64,000 nucleotides of DNA from Kocuria subflava (GTDB lineage: Bacteria; Actinomycetota; Actinomycetes; Actinomycetales; Micrococcaceae), in assembly GCF_012163155.1 (NCBI RefSeq), contig NZ_JAAVUN010000003.1, positions 25,270 through 89,269 on the forward strand, given 5' to 3'. Shown here piece by piece: positions 29,303 to 38,703 of this stretch. Each line of letters starts with the position of its first letter. Position 1 is the first letter of the stretch. A program made the translations under genes and the position numbers. Under the pieces are notes generated by a model. That model was not told where the DNA came from and made no database searches. It saw only the letters and a list, made by a program, of their open reading frames with translations.

Positions 29303-32300
29303 GTGACGAAGGGCAAAGGTTTTACGCATCTGCACGTGCACACCGAGTATTCGATGCTCGACGGTGCAGCCCGACTCGACGATCTCTTTGAGGCCTGCCA
29401 TGCCAACGGGATGGACTCCCTGGCCACCACGGACCACGGATTCGTCTTTGGTGCCTACGACTTCTGGGCCAAGGCCAACAAAGCGGGCATCAAGCCGATC
29501 ATCGGTGTTGAGGCGTATCTGACGCCCGGTACCCACCGCACGGACCGTTCGCGTGTGAAATTCCATGAAGGCGGCCGCGAGGACGTCTCCGGTGGTGGTG
29601 CGTACACGCACATGACCTTGCTGGCTGAAACCACTCAGGGCATGCAGAACCTTTTCCGGGCCTCCTCCTACGCCTCCCTGGAAGGTCAGCTCTACAAGCC
29701 GCGCATGGACCGTGAGCTGCTCAATCAGTACGGCAAGGGCCTGATTGCCACCACCGGCTGCCCGTCCGGTGAGATCCAGACCCGGTTGCGCCTGGGACAG
29801 TACAAGGAAGCGATCGATGCCGCTGCGGAGTTCCGGGACATCTTTGGCCCGGAGAACTTCTACTGCGAGATCATGGACCACGGTCTGGGGATTGAGAAGA
29901 ACATCCACCAGGACCTGATGAAGCTGGCCAAGGACCTCAGCCTGCCGCTGGTGGCCACCAATGACCTCCACTACACCCACGCGGAGGACGCCAAGGCGCA
30001 TGCAGCTCTGCTGTGCGTCCAGTCCGGCTCCACCTTGGCTGATCCCAAACGCTTCAAATTCGATGCCGATGAGTTCTACCTGAAGTCCCCGGCGGAGATG
30101 CGTGACCTGTTCCGGGACTATCCGGAGGCCTGTGACAACACCCTGGAGATCGCCGAACGCTGCCACGTGGAGTTCGATGAATCCATCGGCAAGTTCATGC
30201 CCGTGTTTCCCGTCCCGGAAGGGGAGAACGAGGCCTCATGGTTCGCCAAGGAGGTGGACGCGGGCCTGGAATACCGCTTCCCCAACGGTGTTCCGCAGGA
30301 GGCCAGGGACCAGGCGGAGTACGAAAAAGGCATCATCCAGCAGATGGGCTTCCCCGGGTACTTCCTGGTGGTGGCCGATTTCATCAACTGGGCCAAGGAC
30401 AACGGCATTCGGGTGGGTCCCGGACGTGGCTCGGGTGCAGGTTCCATGGTGGCCTACGCCATGCGCATCACCGAGCTCAACCCCCTGGAGCACGGACTGA
30501 TCTTTGAACGTTTCCTCAACCCGGAACGTGTCTCCATGCCGGACTTTGACGTCGACTTCGATGATCGTCGTCGTTCGGAGGTGATTCGCTACGTCACGGA
30601 GAAGTATGGGGACGAGCGCGTTGCCATGATCGTCACCTACGGCACCATCAAAGCCAAGCAGGCCCTGAAGGACTCCTCCCGAGTGTTGGGCTACCCGTTC
30701 TCCATGGGAGAGAAGCTCACCAAGGCCATGCCCCCGGACATCATGGGCAAGGGCATCTCCCTGGCCGATGTCTACAACAAGGACGCCAAGCGCTACGACG
30801 AGGCCGGTGAGCTGCGCGACGTCCTGGAGGAGGACCCGGAAGCCGCCAAGGTGTTTGAAACCGCAACCGGCCTGGAGGGACTCAAACGCCAGTGGGGTGT
30901 GCACGCGGCAGGCGTGATCATGTCCTCGGATCCGCTGATCGACATCATCCCGTTGATGCGCCGCGAGGCCGACGGCCAGGTGATCACCCAGTTCGACTAC
31001 CCCACGTGCGAGGGCCTGGGGCTGATCAAGATGGACTTCCTGGGGCTGCGCAACCTCACCATCATCTCCGATGCCATGGAGAACATCACCCTGAACCGGG
31101 ACGGGTTCGTACTCGACCTGGAAACCCTGGAGCTGGATGACAAGGCCTCCTATGAGCTGCTGGCCCGCGGCGACACCCTCGGCGTGTTCCAGCTGGACGG
31201 TGGCCCCATGCGCTCGCTGCTGCGCCTGATGCAGCCTGACGAGTTCGAGGACATCTCCGCCGTGCTGGCCCTCTACCGGCCCGGCCCCATGGGTGTGAAC
31301 TCCCACACCAACTACGCCCTGCGCAAGACCGGTCAGCAGGAAGTCACCCCCATCCACCCGGAGCTGGAAGAGCCCCTGGCGGAGATTCTGGACACCACTT
31401 ACGGCCTGATCGTCTACCAGGAACAGGTCATGGCCGTGGCCCAGAAGGTGGCCAATTACACGCTGGGCCAGGCAGACCTTTTGCGCCGCGCCATGGGCAA
31501 GAAGAAGAAGTCCGAGCTGGACAAACAGCAAGATGCCTTCTTTGGCGGCATGAAGGACAACGGGTATTCGGAGGATGCCTCCAAGACCCTGTGGCACGTG
31601 CTGGAGTCCTTCTCCGACTACGCCTTCAACAAGGCCCACACCGCCGCCTACGGGCTGGTGTCCTACTGGACGGCCTACCTCAAGGCCCATTATCCAGCCG
31701 AATACATGGCGGCCCTGCTGACCTCAGTGGGGGACGACAAGGACAAACTGGCGCTCTACCTCAACGAATGCCGCCACATGGGCATCACGGTCCTGCCGCC
31801 GGATGTCAACGAATCGGTCATCACCTTCACCCCGGTCGGCAACGATATCCGCTTTGGCATGGCGGCGGTGCGCAACGTGGGTGCCAACGTGGTACAGGGC
31901 ATTGTGGATGCCCGCGAGGAAAAGGGTGCTTTCACTTCCTTCAACGACTTCCTCTCCAAGGTCCCGGTGGTGGTGTGCAACAAACGCACCATCGAGTCCC
32001 TGATCAAATCCGGTGCTTTCGACCAGTTGGGGCACACCCGCCGCTCTTTGGTGATGTGCCACGAGCAGGCGATCGACGACGTCGTCGCCCAGAAGAAGAA
32101 CGAGGCCAACGGCGAGTTCACCTTTGACCTGTTCGCCATGGGTGGCGACGACGACGCCGCAGACTCCCAAGGCACACAGGTGGATGTCCCGGACGTACCG
32201 GAGTGGGAGCGCAAGGACATGCTCTCCTTTGAACGAGAGATGTTGGGGCTTTACGTCTCCGACCACCCCCTGCGTGGTTTGGACGACGCCTTGGGACAGT

Positions 32301-32860
32301 ACTCGGACACCACCGTCCAAGCGCTGTTGGCCGAGGACGGTGGCAAGCCGGACGGGGCGATCGTGACCGTGGCCGGGATGATCACCTCCGTGCAGCGGCG
32401 GATCGCCAAGTCCTCCGGCAACGCCTACGCGCGGATCGAGCTGGAGGACCGGACCGGTTCCGTGGAGATCATGTTCTTCGGCAAGACCTACGCACCCATT
32501 GCAGGGGTGCTGGCCGAGGACCTGATCTGTTCGGTCAAGGCCCGCCTGCAGAAGCGCGACGACGGTTCCACGTCCCTGTCCGCCATGGAGTTGACCGTTC
32601 CTGAGATCAACCCGGACGGACATTCCGGTCCGGTCAAGATCGCCCTGGCGGAACACAAGGCCACGGAGCAGACGGTCAACGCCTTGGCCGAGGTGCTGCG
32701 CAATCACCGGGGGGACTCGGAGGTGCGGGTGCATCTGGAGACCCAACGCTCCCTGCAGATCTGGTCACTGCCACCTCAGTACCGGGTTTCGGCCTCACCG
32801 GCCTTGTTCGGGGATCTGAAAGTGCTGTTGGGTCCGGCATGCCTGGAAGTAGCCAACTGA
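29303..32860 (+). CDS. dnaE: DNA polymerase III alpha subunit
   Basis: Replicative polymerase, 1185 aa, DnaE1 type. N-terminal PHP domain (FTHLHVHTEYSMLDGAARL), polymerase palm with PDFDVDFDDRRR (catalytic Asp cluster), RGSGAGSMVAYAMRIT, GVHAAGVIMS, AFNKAHTAAYGLVSYWTAYLKA, then helix-hairpin-helix and C-terminal OB domain (VTVAGMITSVQRRI). GTG start; the preceding -10 suggests no 5' leader. Confidence 0.97.
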   Translation: MTKGKGFTHLHVHTEYSMLDGAARLDDLFEACHANGMDSLATTDHGFVFGAYDFWAKANKAGIKPIIGVEAYLTPGTHRTDRSRVKFHEGGREDVSGGGAYTHMTLLAETTQGMQNLFRASSYASLEGQLYKPRMDRELLNQYGKGLIATTGCPSGEIQTRLRLGQYKEAIDAAAEFRDIFGPENFYCEIMDHGLGIEKNIHQDLMKLAKDLSLPLVATNDLHYTHAEDAKAHAALLCVQSGSTLADPKRFKFDADEFYLKSPAEMRDLFRDYPEACDNTLEIAERCHVEFDESIGKFMPVFPVPEGENEASWFAKEVDAGLEYRFPNGVPQEARDQAEYEKGIIQQMGFPGYFLVVADFINWAKDNGIRVGPGRGSGAGSMVAYAMRITELNPLEHGLIFERFLNPERVSMPDFDVDFDDRRRSEVIRYVTEKYGDERVAMIVTYGTIKAKQALKDSSRVLGYPFSMGEKLTKAMPPDIMGKGISLADVYNKDAKRYDEAGELRDVLEEDPEAAKVFETATGLEGLKRQWGVHAAGVIMSSDPLIDIIPLMRREADGQVITQFDYPTCEGLGLIKMDFLGLRNLTIISDAMENITLNRDGFVLDLETLELDDKASYELLARGDTLGVFQLDGGPMRSLLRLMQPDEFEDISAVLALYRPGPMGVNSHTNYALRKTGQQEVTPIHPELEEPLAEILDTTYGLIVYQEQVMAVAQKVANYTLGQADLLRRAMGKKKKSELDKQQDAFFGGMKDNGYSEDASKTLWHVLESFSDYAFNKAHTAAYGLVSYWTAYLKAHYPAEYMAALLTSVGDDKDKLALYLNECRHMGITVLPPDVNESVITFTPVGNDIRFGMAAVRNVGANVVQGIVDAREEKGAFTSFNDFLSKVPVVVCNKRTIESLIKSGAFDQLGHTRRSLVMCHEQAIDDVVAQKKNEANGEFTFDLFAMGGDDDAADSQGTQVDVPDVPEWERKDMLSFEREMLGLYVSDHPLRGLDDALGQYSDTTVQALLAEDGGKPDGAIVTVAGMITSVQRRIAKSSGNAYARIELEDRTGSVEIMFFGKTYAPIAGVLAEDLICSVKARLQKRDDGSTSLSAMELTVPEINPDGHSGPVKIALAEHKATEQTVNALAEVLRNHRGDSEVRVHLETQRSLQIWSLPPQYRVSASPALFGDLKVLLGPACLEVAN

Positions 32861-32881
32861 GAACTGTCCGTGCCGCGCCCG

Positions 32882-32887
32882 TAGAAT
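32882..32887 (+). promoter_or_regulatory. -10 element of hisD (leaderless type)
   Basis: TAGAAT, seven bases before the GTG at 32895. It overlaps an upstream in-frame ATG (32886), so transcription from here would exclude that ATG. Confidence 0.55.
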
Positions 32888-32894
32888 GACGCGT

Positions 32895-34304
32895 GTGAAT
32901 GCCAGTGCCGATTCCTCCACTCCCAACCGCTGCGAATCACCGGTCTACGGTGAGCACGCACCCACCATGCGGGTGATTGACCTGCGTGGTCAGGATCTGA
33001 GCTGGGCGCAGTTGCGTGCGGCCGTCCCGCGTCAGACTCCGCAGTCCCTGAATCAGGCGGAGGCCACGGTTCGCGCCATCATCGAGGACGTCCAGGCCCG
33101 TGGTCCTGCGGCACTTCGGGAGTACGCGGGGCGCTTCGATCGAGTCGAGCAGGACCGCATCAAGGTTGATGCAGCTGCCATCCAGGATGCCGTGCACCAG
33201 CTGGATCCGGCCGTTCGCCACGGGTTGGAGTCCGCCATCGCGCGGTGCCGTGCTTTCGCTGCGGCCCAGCGTCCGGCGGATGCGGAAGTTGAGGTGGCAC
33301 CTGGCGCCAAGCTGGTGCACCGGTGGACGCCAGTGGCTCGCGTGGGACTTTACGTTCCCGGTGGTTTGGCGGTGTATCCGTCATCAGTGGTCATGAACGT
33401 GGTTCCGGCTCAGGCCGCCGGGGTGGATTCCGTGGTGTTGTGCACCCCGCCGCAGGCGGAGTTCGGTGGCCTCCCGCACCCCACGATTCTGGCGGCTGCC
33501 GGGTTGTTGGGGGTTGACGAGGTGTGGGCCATCGGCGGAGCCCAGGCACTGGCTGCCATGGCTCACGGAGTGAGCGACCCCGACCACGGTGACACGCTGG
33601 AAGCAGTGCAGACCATCACCGGCCCCGGCAACATATTTGTGGCCACCGCCAAGCGTCTGCTGCGTTCTGTGGTGGGCGTGGATGCGGAAGCCGGAACCAC
33701 GGAGATCGCGGTGATTGCCGATCACACGGCACAGGCCGATTACGTGGCTGCTGACCTGATTTCCCAGGCCGAGCATGATCCGGACGCGGGCTCGGTGCTG
33801 ATCACCCACCAGCCGGACGTGGCCGATCGCGTGGCTGCTGCCGTTGCTCGCATGGCGCCGCAGGCTCGTCATGCTGAACGCATCAAGACCGCGTTGGAAG
33901 GCCCTCAGTCCGGCGTCATCCTGACGGAGAGTCTTGATGCCTCCATTCAGGCAGCGGATGCCTACGCGGCAGAACACCTGGAGATCCATACGGACAACGC
34001 CTGGGAGGTAGCGGCACGTGTGCGCAATGCCGGTGCCATCTTCGTGGGCCCCTACAGCCCGGTTCCACTGGGCGATTATGCGGCTGGTTCCAATCACGTG
34101 TTGCCCACTGGTGGTTCTGCAGTTCATGCACAAGGTCTGTGTACCACCAGTTTCATGAAGGCCGTTCAGGTCATCGAATACACGCAGGAGGCTCTGGGAG
34201 CCCTGCAGACGGACATCGTGGCCCTGGCAGAGGCGGAGAATCTGCCCAATCACGGCGTGGCCGTCACAGTCCGCGCCGCTGCCGCAACGGGTGGAGAGGG
34301 CTGA
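32895..34304 (+). CDS. hisD: Histidinol dehydrogenase
   Basis: Last enzyme of histidine biosynthesis, oxidising L-histidinol to L-histidine with two NAD; about 469 aa. Visible: YVPGGLAVYPSSVVMNVVPA, GIGGAQ-type AIGGAQALAAMAHG, TGPGNIFVATAKR, DLISQAEHDPDAGSVL and the metal/active-site AAEHLEIHTDNA, then GSNHVLPTGGSA. GTG 32895 is used because TAGAAT lies seven bases before it; ATG 32886 would lie inside that element. Other his genes are not in the window. Confidence 0.94.
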   Translation: MNASADSSTPNRCESPVYGEHAPTMRVIDLRGQDLSWAQLRAAVPRQTPQSLNQAEATVRAIIEDVQARGPAALREYAGRFDRVEQDRIKVDAAAIQDAVHQLDPAVRHGLESAIARCRAFAAAQRPADAEVEVAPGAKLVHRWTPVARVGLYVPGGLAVYPSSVVMNVVPAQAAGVDSVVLCTPPQAEFGGLPHPTILAAAGLLGVDEVWAIGGAQALAAMAHGVSDPDHGDTLEAVQTITGPGNIFVATAKRLLRSVVGVDAEAGTTEIAVIADHTAQADYVAADLISQAEHDPDAGSVLITHQPDVADRVAAAVARMAPQARHAERIKTALEGPQSGVILTESLDASIQAADAYAAEHLEIHTDNAWEVAARVRNAGAIFVGPYSPVPLGDYAAGSNHVLPTGGSAVHAQGLCTTSFMKAVQVIEYTQEALGALQTDIVALAEAENLPNHGVAVTVRAAAATGGEG

Positions 34305-34307
34305 GGG

Positions 34308-34919
34308 GTGCACTGTCCGTTCTGCCGCCACCCCGATTCCAAGGTCGTGGACTCCCGCACCACGGACGACGGCGCCGCCATCCGTCGGCGCCGCCAGTGC
34401 GGTTCATGTGGTCGGCGGTTCTCCACCTTGGAGACCACCACCATTGCCGTGATCAAACGCTCCGGGGTCACCGAGCCCTTTGAGCGCTCCAAGATCGTCT
34501 CCGGGGTACGGAAGGCCTGCCAGGGGCGGCCCGTGACGGAAGACGACCTTGCCAAGTTGGCGCAGGAGGTGGAAGAAGCCGTCCGGTCCCAGGGCATAGC
34601 GGAGATCGAGGCCCATGAGGTGGGGCTGGCCATCCTCCAGCCCTTGCGACGCCTGGACGTGGTGGCCTACCTGCGGTTTGCCTCCGTCTACCAGGCGTTC
34701 AACGATCTCAATGATTTTGAGGCGGCCATTGACGTCCTGCGGCAGGAGCAGCAGGTTCAGGCCGCGGGCCAGCAGGCGTTGGTGGAGGAGGGCGGTCACG
34801 CGCCGCGCCGATCCAAGCGGGCTGCTGCAAACACTCAAGCCAAGACTCAGACTCGTGGCGGGAAGGCTCGTGAGTCCGCGTCTGCAGAGACTCAACCTGC
34901 GCAGGAACGTTTGCTTTGA
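34308..34919 (+). CDS. nrdR: Ribonucleotide reductase repressor NrdR
   Basis: 203 aa. Zinc ribbon with Cys3, Cys6, Cys31 and Cys34 (MHCPFC and CGSCGRRF), followed by the ATP-cone domain ([31 protein letters not shown]). Represses nrd operons depending on ATP/dATP. The last about 50 residues (basic, Ser/Thr/Gln-rich) extend beyond the typical 150-160 aa. GTG start three bases after hisD. Confidence 0.95.
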   Translation: MHCPFCRHPDSKVVDSRTTDDGAAIRRRRQCGSCGRRFSTLETTTIAVIKRSGVTEPFERSKIVSGVRKACQGRPVTEDDLAKLAQEVEEAVRSQGIAEIEAHEVGLAILQPLRRLDVVAYLRFASVYQAFNDLNDFEAAIDVLRQEQQVQAAGQQALVEEGGHAPRRSKRAAANTQAKTQTRGGKARESASAETQPAQERLL

Positions 34920-35066
34920 TCCTGGCCGGTGGGCGCTACAGGCCTGGTTGAGGGTTAACACCCGGCAACGTAGCGGCCAACTTCCGGTGTGTCCTACGAT
35001 GAACCAGAAAATTTCCTGAACTTCCGGGTTGCTTTTCTCGGAAACATGGTCATAAACTGAACGCAC

Positions 35067-35120
35067 AAAGCCCGGTAGGGGTTGCGGAGGGGAAGCCGCG
35101 ACACCTGCCGGGCTTTATTC
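35067..35120 (+). terminator. Strong hairpin with T-rich tail, downstream of nrdR
   Basis: AAAGCCCGGTAGG pairs with CCTGCCGGGCTTT (one mismatch); a smaller hairpin (TTGCGG / CCGCGA) lies in the loop. The 3' arm ends CTTTATTC. It sits about 150 bases after the nrdR stop. Confidence 0.75.
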
Positions 35121-35226
35121 ATGCCCCAACACTTGCATGAAGTTCGGCAGTGGGATGAGGCTTTGCCGGTGGCAATCACTCTGAAGTTTCAGGTGAAAGT
35201 TTAAGCGTGCAAACTTGCGCGACACA

Positions 35227-35294
35227 TGAGATCACCACCTGCTGCTGAGATCACCGACAACGGGGTGTCATCTCAGCAGCAGGTGGTGATGTCA
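35227..35294. repeat. Palindromic repeat family A, copy 1
   Basis: 26-base arms beginning TGAGATCACCACCTGCTGCT pair at 24 of 26 positions around a 16-base loop. It lies between convergent nrdR and ppgK. Copy 2 is at 43362-43435. Confidence 0.88.
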
Positions 35295-35343
35295 CGAGTA
35301 GGGGCCCGGTACCGAGGGGCTCAGGGCCGCGGGCTGGGTGCGC

Positions 35344-36210
35344 TCAGGCCTCTCCGGTGATGGAGATGGTTTCGCCTTCCGCCCACAGGGCAGCACCCAC
35401 GATGCCTGCGTTGTTGCGCAGCTGTGCCACCTTCAGGGGCGTGTTCAGTTCCAACAGGGGCAGGAACTTGTCCGCCTTCTTGGACACTCCGCCTCCGATG
35501 ATGAACAGCGACGGCGTGAACAGCATCTCCACGTGCTCAAAATAAGGCTGCAGGCGCTTGGTGGCCCACTTTTTGAAAGACAAGTCATCCCGCTCGCGCG
35601 CGGTGGCAGAAGCGCGCGTTTCGGCGTCGTGTCCATCCAGTTCCAGGTGGCCCAGTTCAGCGTTGGGCACCAGCTTGCCGTCCACGATCAGTGCGGAACC
35701 GATGCCCGTGCCCAGGGTCATCACCAGCACCGTCCCGGAGACGTCCTTGCCCGCCCCGTAAAGGGTTTCGGCCAGGCCGGCGCCGTCGGCGTCGTTGAGG
35801 GCGGACACCGGGCGGTTGAGCTTCCCCGCCAGAAGACCCGCGATGTTGGCACCCACCCAGGTGGGGTCGATGTTGGCGGCCAGCAACGTCACGCCGTCCT
35901 TGACGATGGAGGGCACGATCACGCCGATGGGGGAGTCCGGTTCAGGAGCCCCCTCACGGGTCTGCAGTTCCGCGACGATCTGTTGAATGACCTCAGCCAC
36001 GGCCTCCGGAGTGGCGGGCTGCGGGGTGGGGATGCGGTATCGCTCACCCACCAGATCCCCGGCGTCAAGGTCCACGATTCCGCCCTTGACGCCGGTGCCT
36101 CCCACATCAATGCCGATCACGCGGCGCGGGCTGGTGGGGGAGCCCAGTGCGGCTGACGGTGCAGGATCGTCAGGGCGCTGGCCGGTGGTGTTGGTCTGCT
36201 CGGTGCTCAT
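35344..36210 (-). CDS. ppgK: Polyphosphate glucokinase
   Basis: ROK-family kinase of about 288 aa phosphorylating glucose with polyphosphate or ATP. Phosphate motif [27 protein letters not shown] (catalytic Asp), [14 protein letters not shown], and ELGHLELDG followed by [22 protein letters not shown], which separates PpgK from other ROK proteins. ATG 36210 has AAAGGA eight bases upstream; a GTG seven codons earlier overlaps the map stop (GTGA) and is the alternative. It follows map on the same strand. Confidence 0.93.
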   Translation of the reverse strand: MSTEQTNTTGQRPDDPAPSAALGSPTSPRRVIGIDVGGTGVKGGIVDLDAGDLVGERYRIPTPQPATPEAVAEVIQQIVAELQTREGAPEPDSPIGVIVPSIVKDGVTLLAANIDPTWVGANIAGLLAGKLNRPVSALNDADGAGLAETLYGAGKDVSGTVLVMTLGTGIGSALIVDGKLVPNAELGHLELDGHDAETRASATARERDDLSFKKWATKRLQPYFEHVEMLFTPSLFIIGGGVSKKADKFLPLLELNTPLKVAQLRNNAGIVGAALWAEGETISITGEA

Positions 36211-36227
36211 CTGGTGGGTCCTTTCGC

Positions 36228-37172
36228 TCACGCAGCGCTGTTGTCAGGAAGAGTAAGGATCTCGACGCCGTCGTCCGTGACCACCATGGTGTGTTCGAAC
36301 TGTGCGGTGCGCAGCCGGTCCCGTGTGGTGATGGTCCAGTCGTCGTCCCACTGGTCCCACTGAATGGTGCCCAGGGTCAGCATGGGTTCAATGGTGAAGA
36401 TCATCCCGGCCCGGATCTCTGAGGAGTAGGCGGGAGCGGCGTCGTAGTGCGGAATGATCAGTCCTGAGTGGAACTCGCGGCCCACACCGTGGCCGGTGAA
36501 GTCACGGACCACGCCGTAGTCAAAGCGCTGCGCGTATTTCTCAATGACGCGCCCGATCACGTTGAACTGCCGTCCGGGGCGCACTGCCTTGATGGCGCGG
36601 TTCAGGGCTTCCTGAGTGCGTTCCACCAGCAGGCGCGACTGCTCATCCACCTCGCCGACCAGGAACATAGCGTTGGTGTCCCCGTGCATGCCGTCCTTGT
36701 AGGCGGTCACGTCCAGGTTGATGATGTCCCCGTCCTCCAGCACGGTGGAGTCCGGGATGCCGTGGCAGATGACCTCGTTCAAGGAGGAGCACAGAGACTT
36801 GGGGTAACCGTGGTAGCCCAACGTGGAGGGGTAGGCACCGTGATCGCACATGTATTCGTGGGCGATTCGGTCCAGTTCATCGGTGGTGGTCCCGGGGACA
36901 CACGCCCTGCCGGCTTCCTGCAGGGCGTTGGCTGCGATCCGCCCGGCAGCACGGACCCGATCGATTTCCTCAGCGGTGTACATGTTGGAGTCGTTGCCTT
37001 CATCGGCTTCCGGCTTGCCCACGTACTCCGGGCGGGTGATGGCCGCCGGAACTTGCCGCCACGGGCTGAGGACGCCGGGGGCCAGCCGCCCCACAGGGGC
37101 GGTTCCGGGCTGCGCGGGCAGGTTGTGGGACTGCCCGGAGGTTCCGGGCGTGGTGGCAGTGGGTGTGCTCAC
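36228..37172 (-). CDS. map: Methionine aminopeptidase, type I
   Basis: 314 aa. Removes N-terminal Met from nascent proteins. Dinuclear-metal ligands: [16 protein letters not shown] (two Asp), [13 protein letters not shown] (His), MIFTIEPM (Glu) and [12 protein letters not shown] (Glu). GTG 37172 ([10 protein letters not shown]...) is chosen because AGGAG lies about ten bases upstream; the frame is open another 66 codons but that part has no conserved sequence. About 40 residues precede the catalytic fold, as in actinobacterial MapB. Confidence 0.92.
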   Translation of the reverse strand: MSTPTATTPGTSGQSHNLPAQPGTAPVGRLAPGVLSPWRQVPAAITRPEYVGKPEADEGNDSNMYTAEEIDRVRAAGRIAANALQEAGRACVPGTTTDELDRIAHEYMCDHGAYPSTLGYHGYPKSLCSSLNEVICHGIPDSTVLEDGDIINLDVTAYKDGMHGDTNAMFLVGEVDEQSRLLVERTQEALNRAIKAVRPGRQFNVIGRVIEKYAQRFDYGVVRDFTGHGVGREFHSGLIIPHYDAAPAYSSEIRAGMIFTIEPMLTLGTIQWDQWDDDWTITTRDRLRTAQFEHTMVVTDDGVEILTLPDNSAA

Positions 37173-37399
37173 GTGTTCTTGGGCTCCTGGGTCCTGGACG
37201 GTGTCTGGATCTTCCGCCAGCCTAATTGGCCTGCCCGCCTGCTGCACCGTCCACGCGGGTGCGATGTGGTTCGTGTGACGGGGTGACGACACCGTTGCGG
37301 GAGTGTGTCGTAGGCTGATCGGCAAGGGTTCCACGCTGGTGAGAACCTTTCCGTTGGCAACACCGGCCATTGGATTGTAGAGACCGCACGGAGGACGTC

Positions 37400-37576
37400 A
37401 TGGAGTTCTGGTACAACCTCAAGACCCGCGAGGTTGAGGTGGGCCCGCAGTCCGATTACAGCCAGTTGATGGGGCCGTATGCCTCCCGCGAGGATGCGCA
37501 GCGGGCGTTGCAGACCGCGGCCGAGAACACCAAGCGTTGGGATGACAACGAGCGTGAGTACCGCCAGGACGACTGA
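37400..37576 (+). CDS. Small SPOR-type protein
   Basis: 58 aa: begins MEFWYNLKTREVEVG, with GPYASREDAQRALQ in the middle, the SPOR-like signature seen in short conserved actinobacterial proteins, and ends in a charged tail. GGAGG lies five bases before the ATG. Soluble; no signal peptide. Role unknown; SPOR domains in larger proteins bind septal glycan, but a cytoplasmic 58-residue protein may do something else. Confidence 0.82.
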   Translation: MEFWYNLKTREVEVGPQSDYSQLMGPYASREDAQRALQTAAENTKRWDDNEREYRQDD

Positions 37577-37606
37577 CTGGCGGTCTCACACGGTGGGGTG
37601 GGCCGC

Positions 37607-38452
37607 TCAATACGTGTGTTCTTGGGCAGGGAACGCTCCTGATCGGACGTCCTGGACGTAGTCCGTCACGGCTTGGGTCATCACGCCACGCAGGTCTGCA
37701 TAGCGCTTGACGAACTTGGCCACCTTGCCACCGTTGAGGCCCAAAGCGTCCTGCCACACCAGGACCTGGCCGGTGGTCTGGGCCCCTGCCCCGATTCCGA
37801 TGGTGGGCACAGTGAGAGCCTGATCCACGGAGGTGGCAGTTTCTGAGGGCACCATCTCCATCAGGATGCAGAAGGCGCCGGCAGCTTCCAGGGCCAGGGC
37901 ATCGTCCAGAACCTTCTGGGCAGCGTCTCCGCGTCCCTGGATGCGGTAGCCGCCCATGGCGTGTTCGGACTGCGGGGTGAAGCCCACGTGGCCGATCACG
38001 GGGATACCTGCACGGACCACGGCAGCCACCAGGTGGGCGGTGGAGGCATCGGCCTCGATCTTCACGCCGTGCGCGCCGCCCTCCTTCATGAACCGCACCG
38101 CAGTGCGCACGGCTTGCTCGGGGGACTCCTCGTAGGAGCCGAACGGCAGATCCACCACCACAAAGGCCCGCTTGGCGGCTGCAGCCACTGCACGGCACAT
38201 GGGCAGCAACTCGTCAACGGTGATGGGCAACGACGACGAATGGCCCAACACGGTGCTGCTGGCGGAATCTCCCACCAGCAGTGTGTCGATTCCCGCCTGG
38301 TCAAAAAGCTCAGCCGTCATGAAGTCGTAGCTGGTCAGCATGGTGAAACGCTCACCGGCGGCCTTGGCCTGTGCCAGATGATGGGTGCGGATCCGCTGAA
38401 CCTGGGCCAGGCCGTCTCCGGTGTTTTCCTGCGGCGTTGCAGAGTTGCTCAT
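37607..38452 (-). CDS. panB: 3-methyl-2-oxobutanoate hydroxymethyltransferase
   Basis: 281 aa. First step of pantothenate synthesis, transferring a hydroxymethyl group from methylene-THF to alpha-ketoisovalerate. Family motifs: TMLTSYDFMTAELFDQAG, LLVGDSASSTVLGH, VVDLPFGSYE, VKIEADAS, GIPVIGHVGFTPQS and PTIGIGAG. ATG 38452 is selected because TAGGCT lies seven bases upstream and no family sequence precedes it. Divergent from glnA2. Confidence 0.95.
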   Translation of the reverse strand: MSNSATPQENTGDGLAQVQRIRTHHLAQAKAAGERFTMLTSYDFMTAELFDQAGIDTLLVGDSASSTVLGHSSSLPITVDELLPMCRAVAAAAKRAFVVVDLPFGSYEESPEQAVRTAVRFMKEGGAHGVKIEADASTAHLVAAVVRAGIPVIGHVGFTPQSEHAMGGYRIQGRGDAAQKVLDDALALEAAGAFCILMEMVPSETATSVDQALTVPTIGIGAGAQTTGQVLVWQDALGLNGGKVAKFVKRYADLRGVMTQAVTDYVQDVRSGAFPAQEHTY

Positions 38453-38459
38453 GGGTTCC

Positions 38460-38465
38460 AGCCTA
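38460..38465 (-). promoter_or_regulatory. -10 element of panB (leaderless type)
   Basis: TAGGCT on the minus strand, seven bases (GGAACCC) before the ATG. Confidence 0.55.
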
Positions 38466-38659
38466 TCGGGGGTCATGCCACCTGCTGCTGTGCAGCGGGG
38501 CTGGTTCAGCCAAGGGTGAGCGCCCGGCAGTGTACGTCCCCGGCTGTGTGAGTCAGCCGTCATGCGCAGCACCAGCCGTGTGGGTCTTCTGCCATGTAAG
38601 AGGTGTGTAAAACCTTCACGGCGGTGTTGGCCGGTGGATGGCCCGTGTGATGTGGGCGA

Positions 38660-38665
38660 TAGGGT
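38660..38665 (+). promoter_or_regulatory. Candidate -10 element of glnA2
   Basis: TAGGGT, about 38 bases before the ATG of glnA2. No convincing -35. Confidence 0.35.
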
Positions 38666-38703
38666 GGGGACCAAGACCCCAGAGCCCGTGTGAGGAGTTG
38701 TCC

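Larger units (their letters stand above)
34920..35343. other. nrdR-ppgK convergent intergenic region
   Basis: 424 bases between convergent genes, with no protein-coding gene I can support. It contains a possible small RNA or delayed terminator (34995-35120) and one copy of palindromic repeat family A (35227-35294), listed separately. Confidence 0.6.

Noticed and set aside
30236..31690. 484-codon open frame antisense to dnaE, and similar long antisense frames at 17851-18936, 22784-24130, 44389-45783 and 53693-54856
   Set aside because: High-GC codon bias opens long frames opposite real genes; compositions are His/Gly/Gln-rich and each is opposite a clear gene.
32886..32888. ATG as the hisD start
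   Set aside because: It lies inside the TAGAAT -10; the GTG nine bases later is better placed.
35227..35294. CRISPR-like repeat
   Set aside because: A single palindrome without spacer-repeat alternation; no cas genes in the window.
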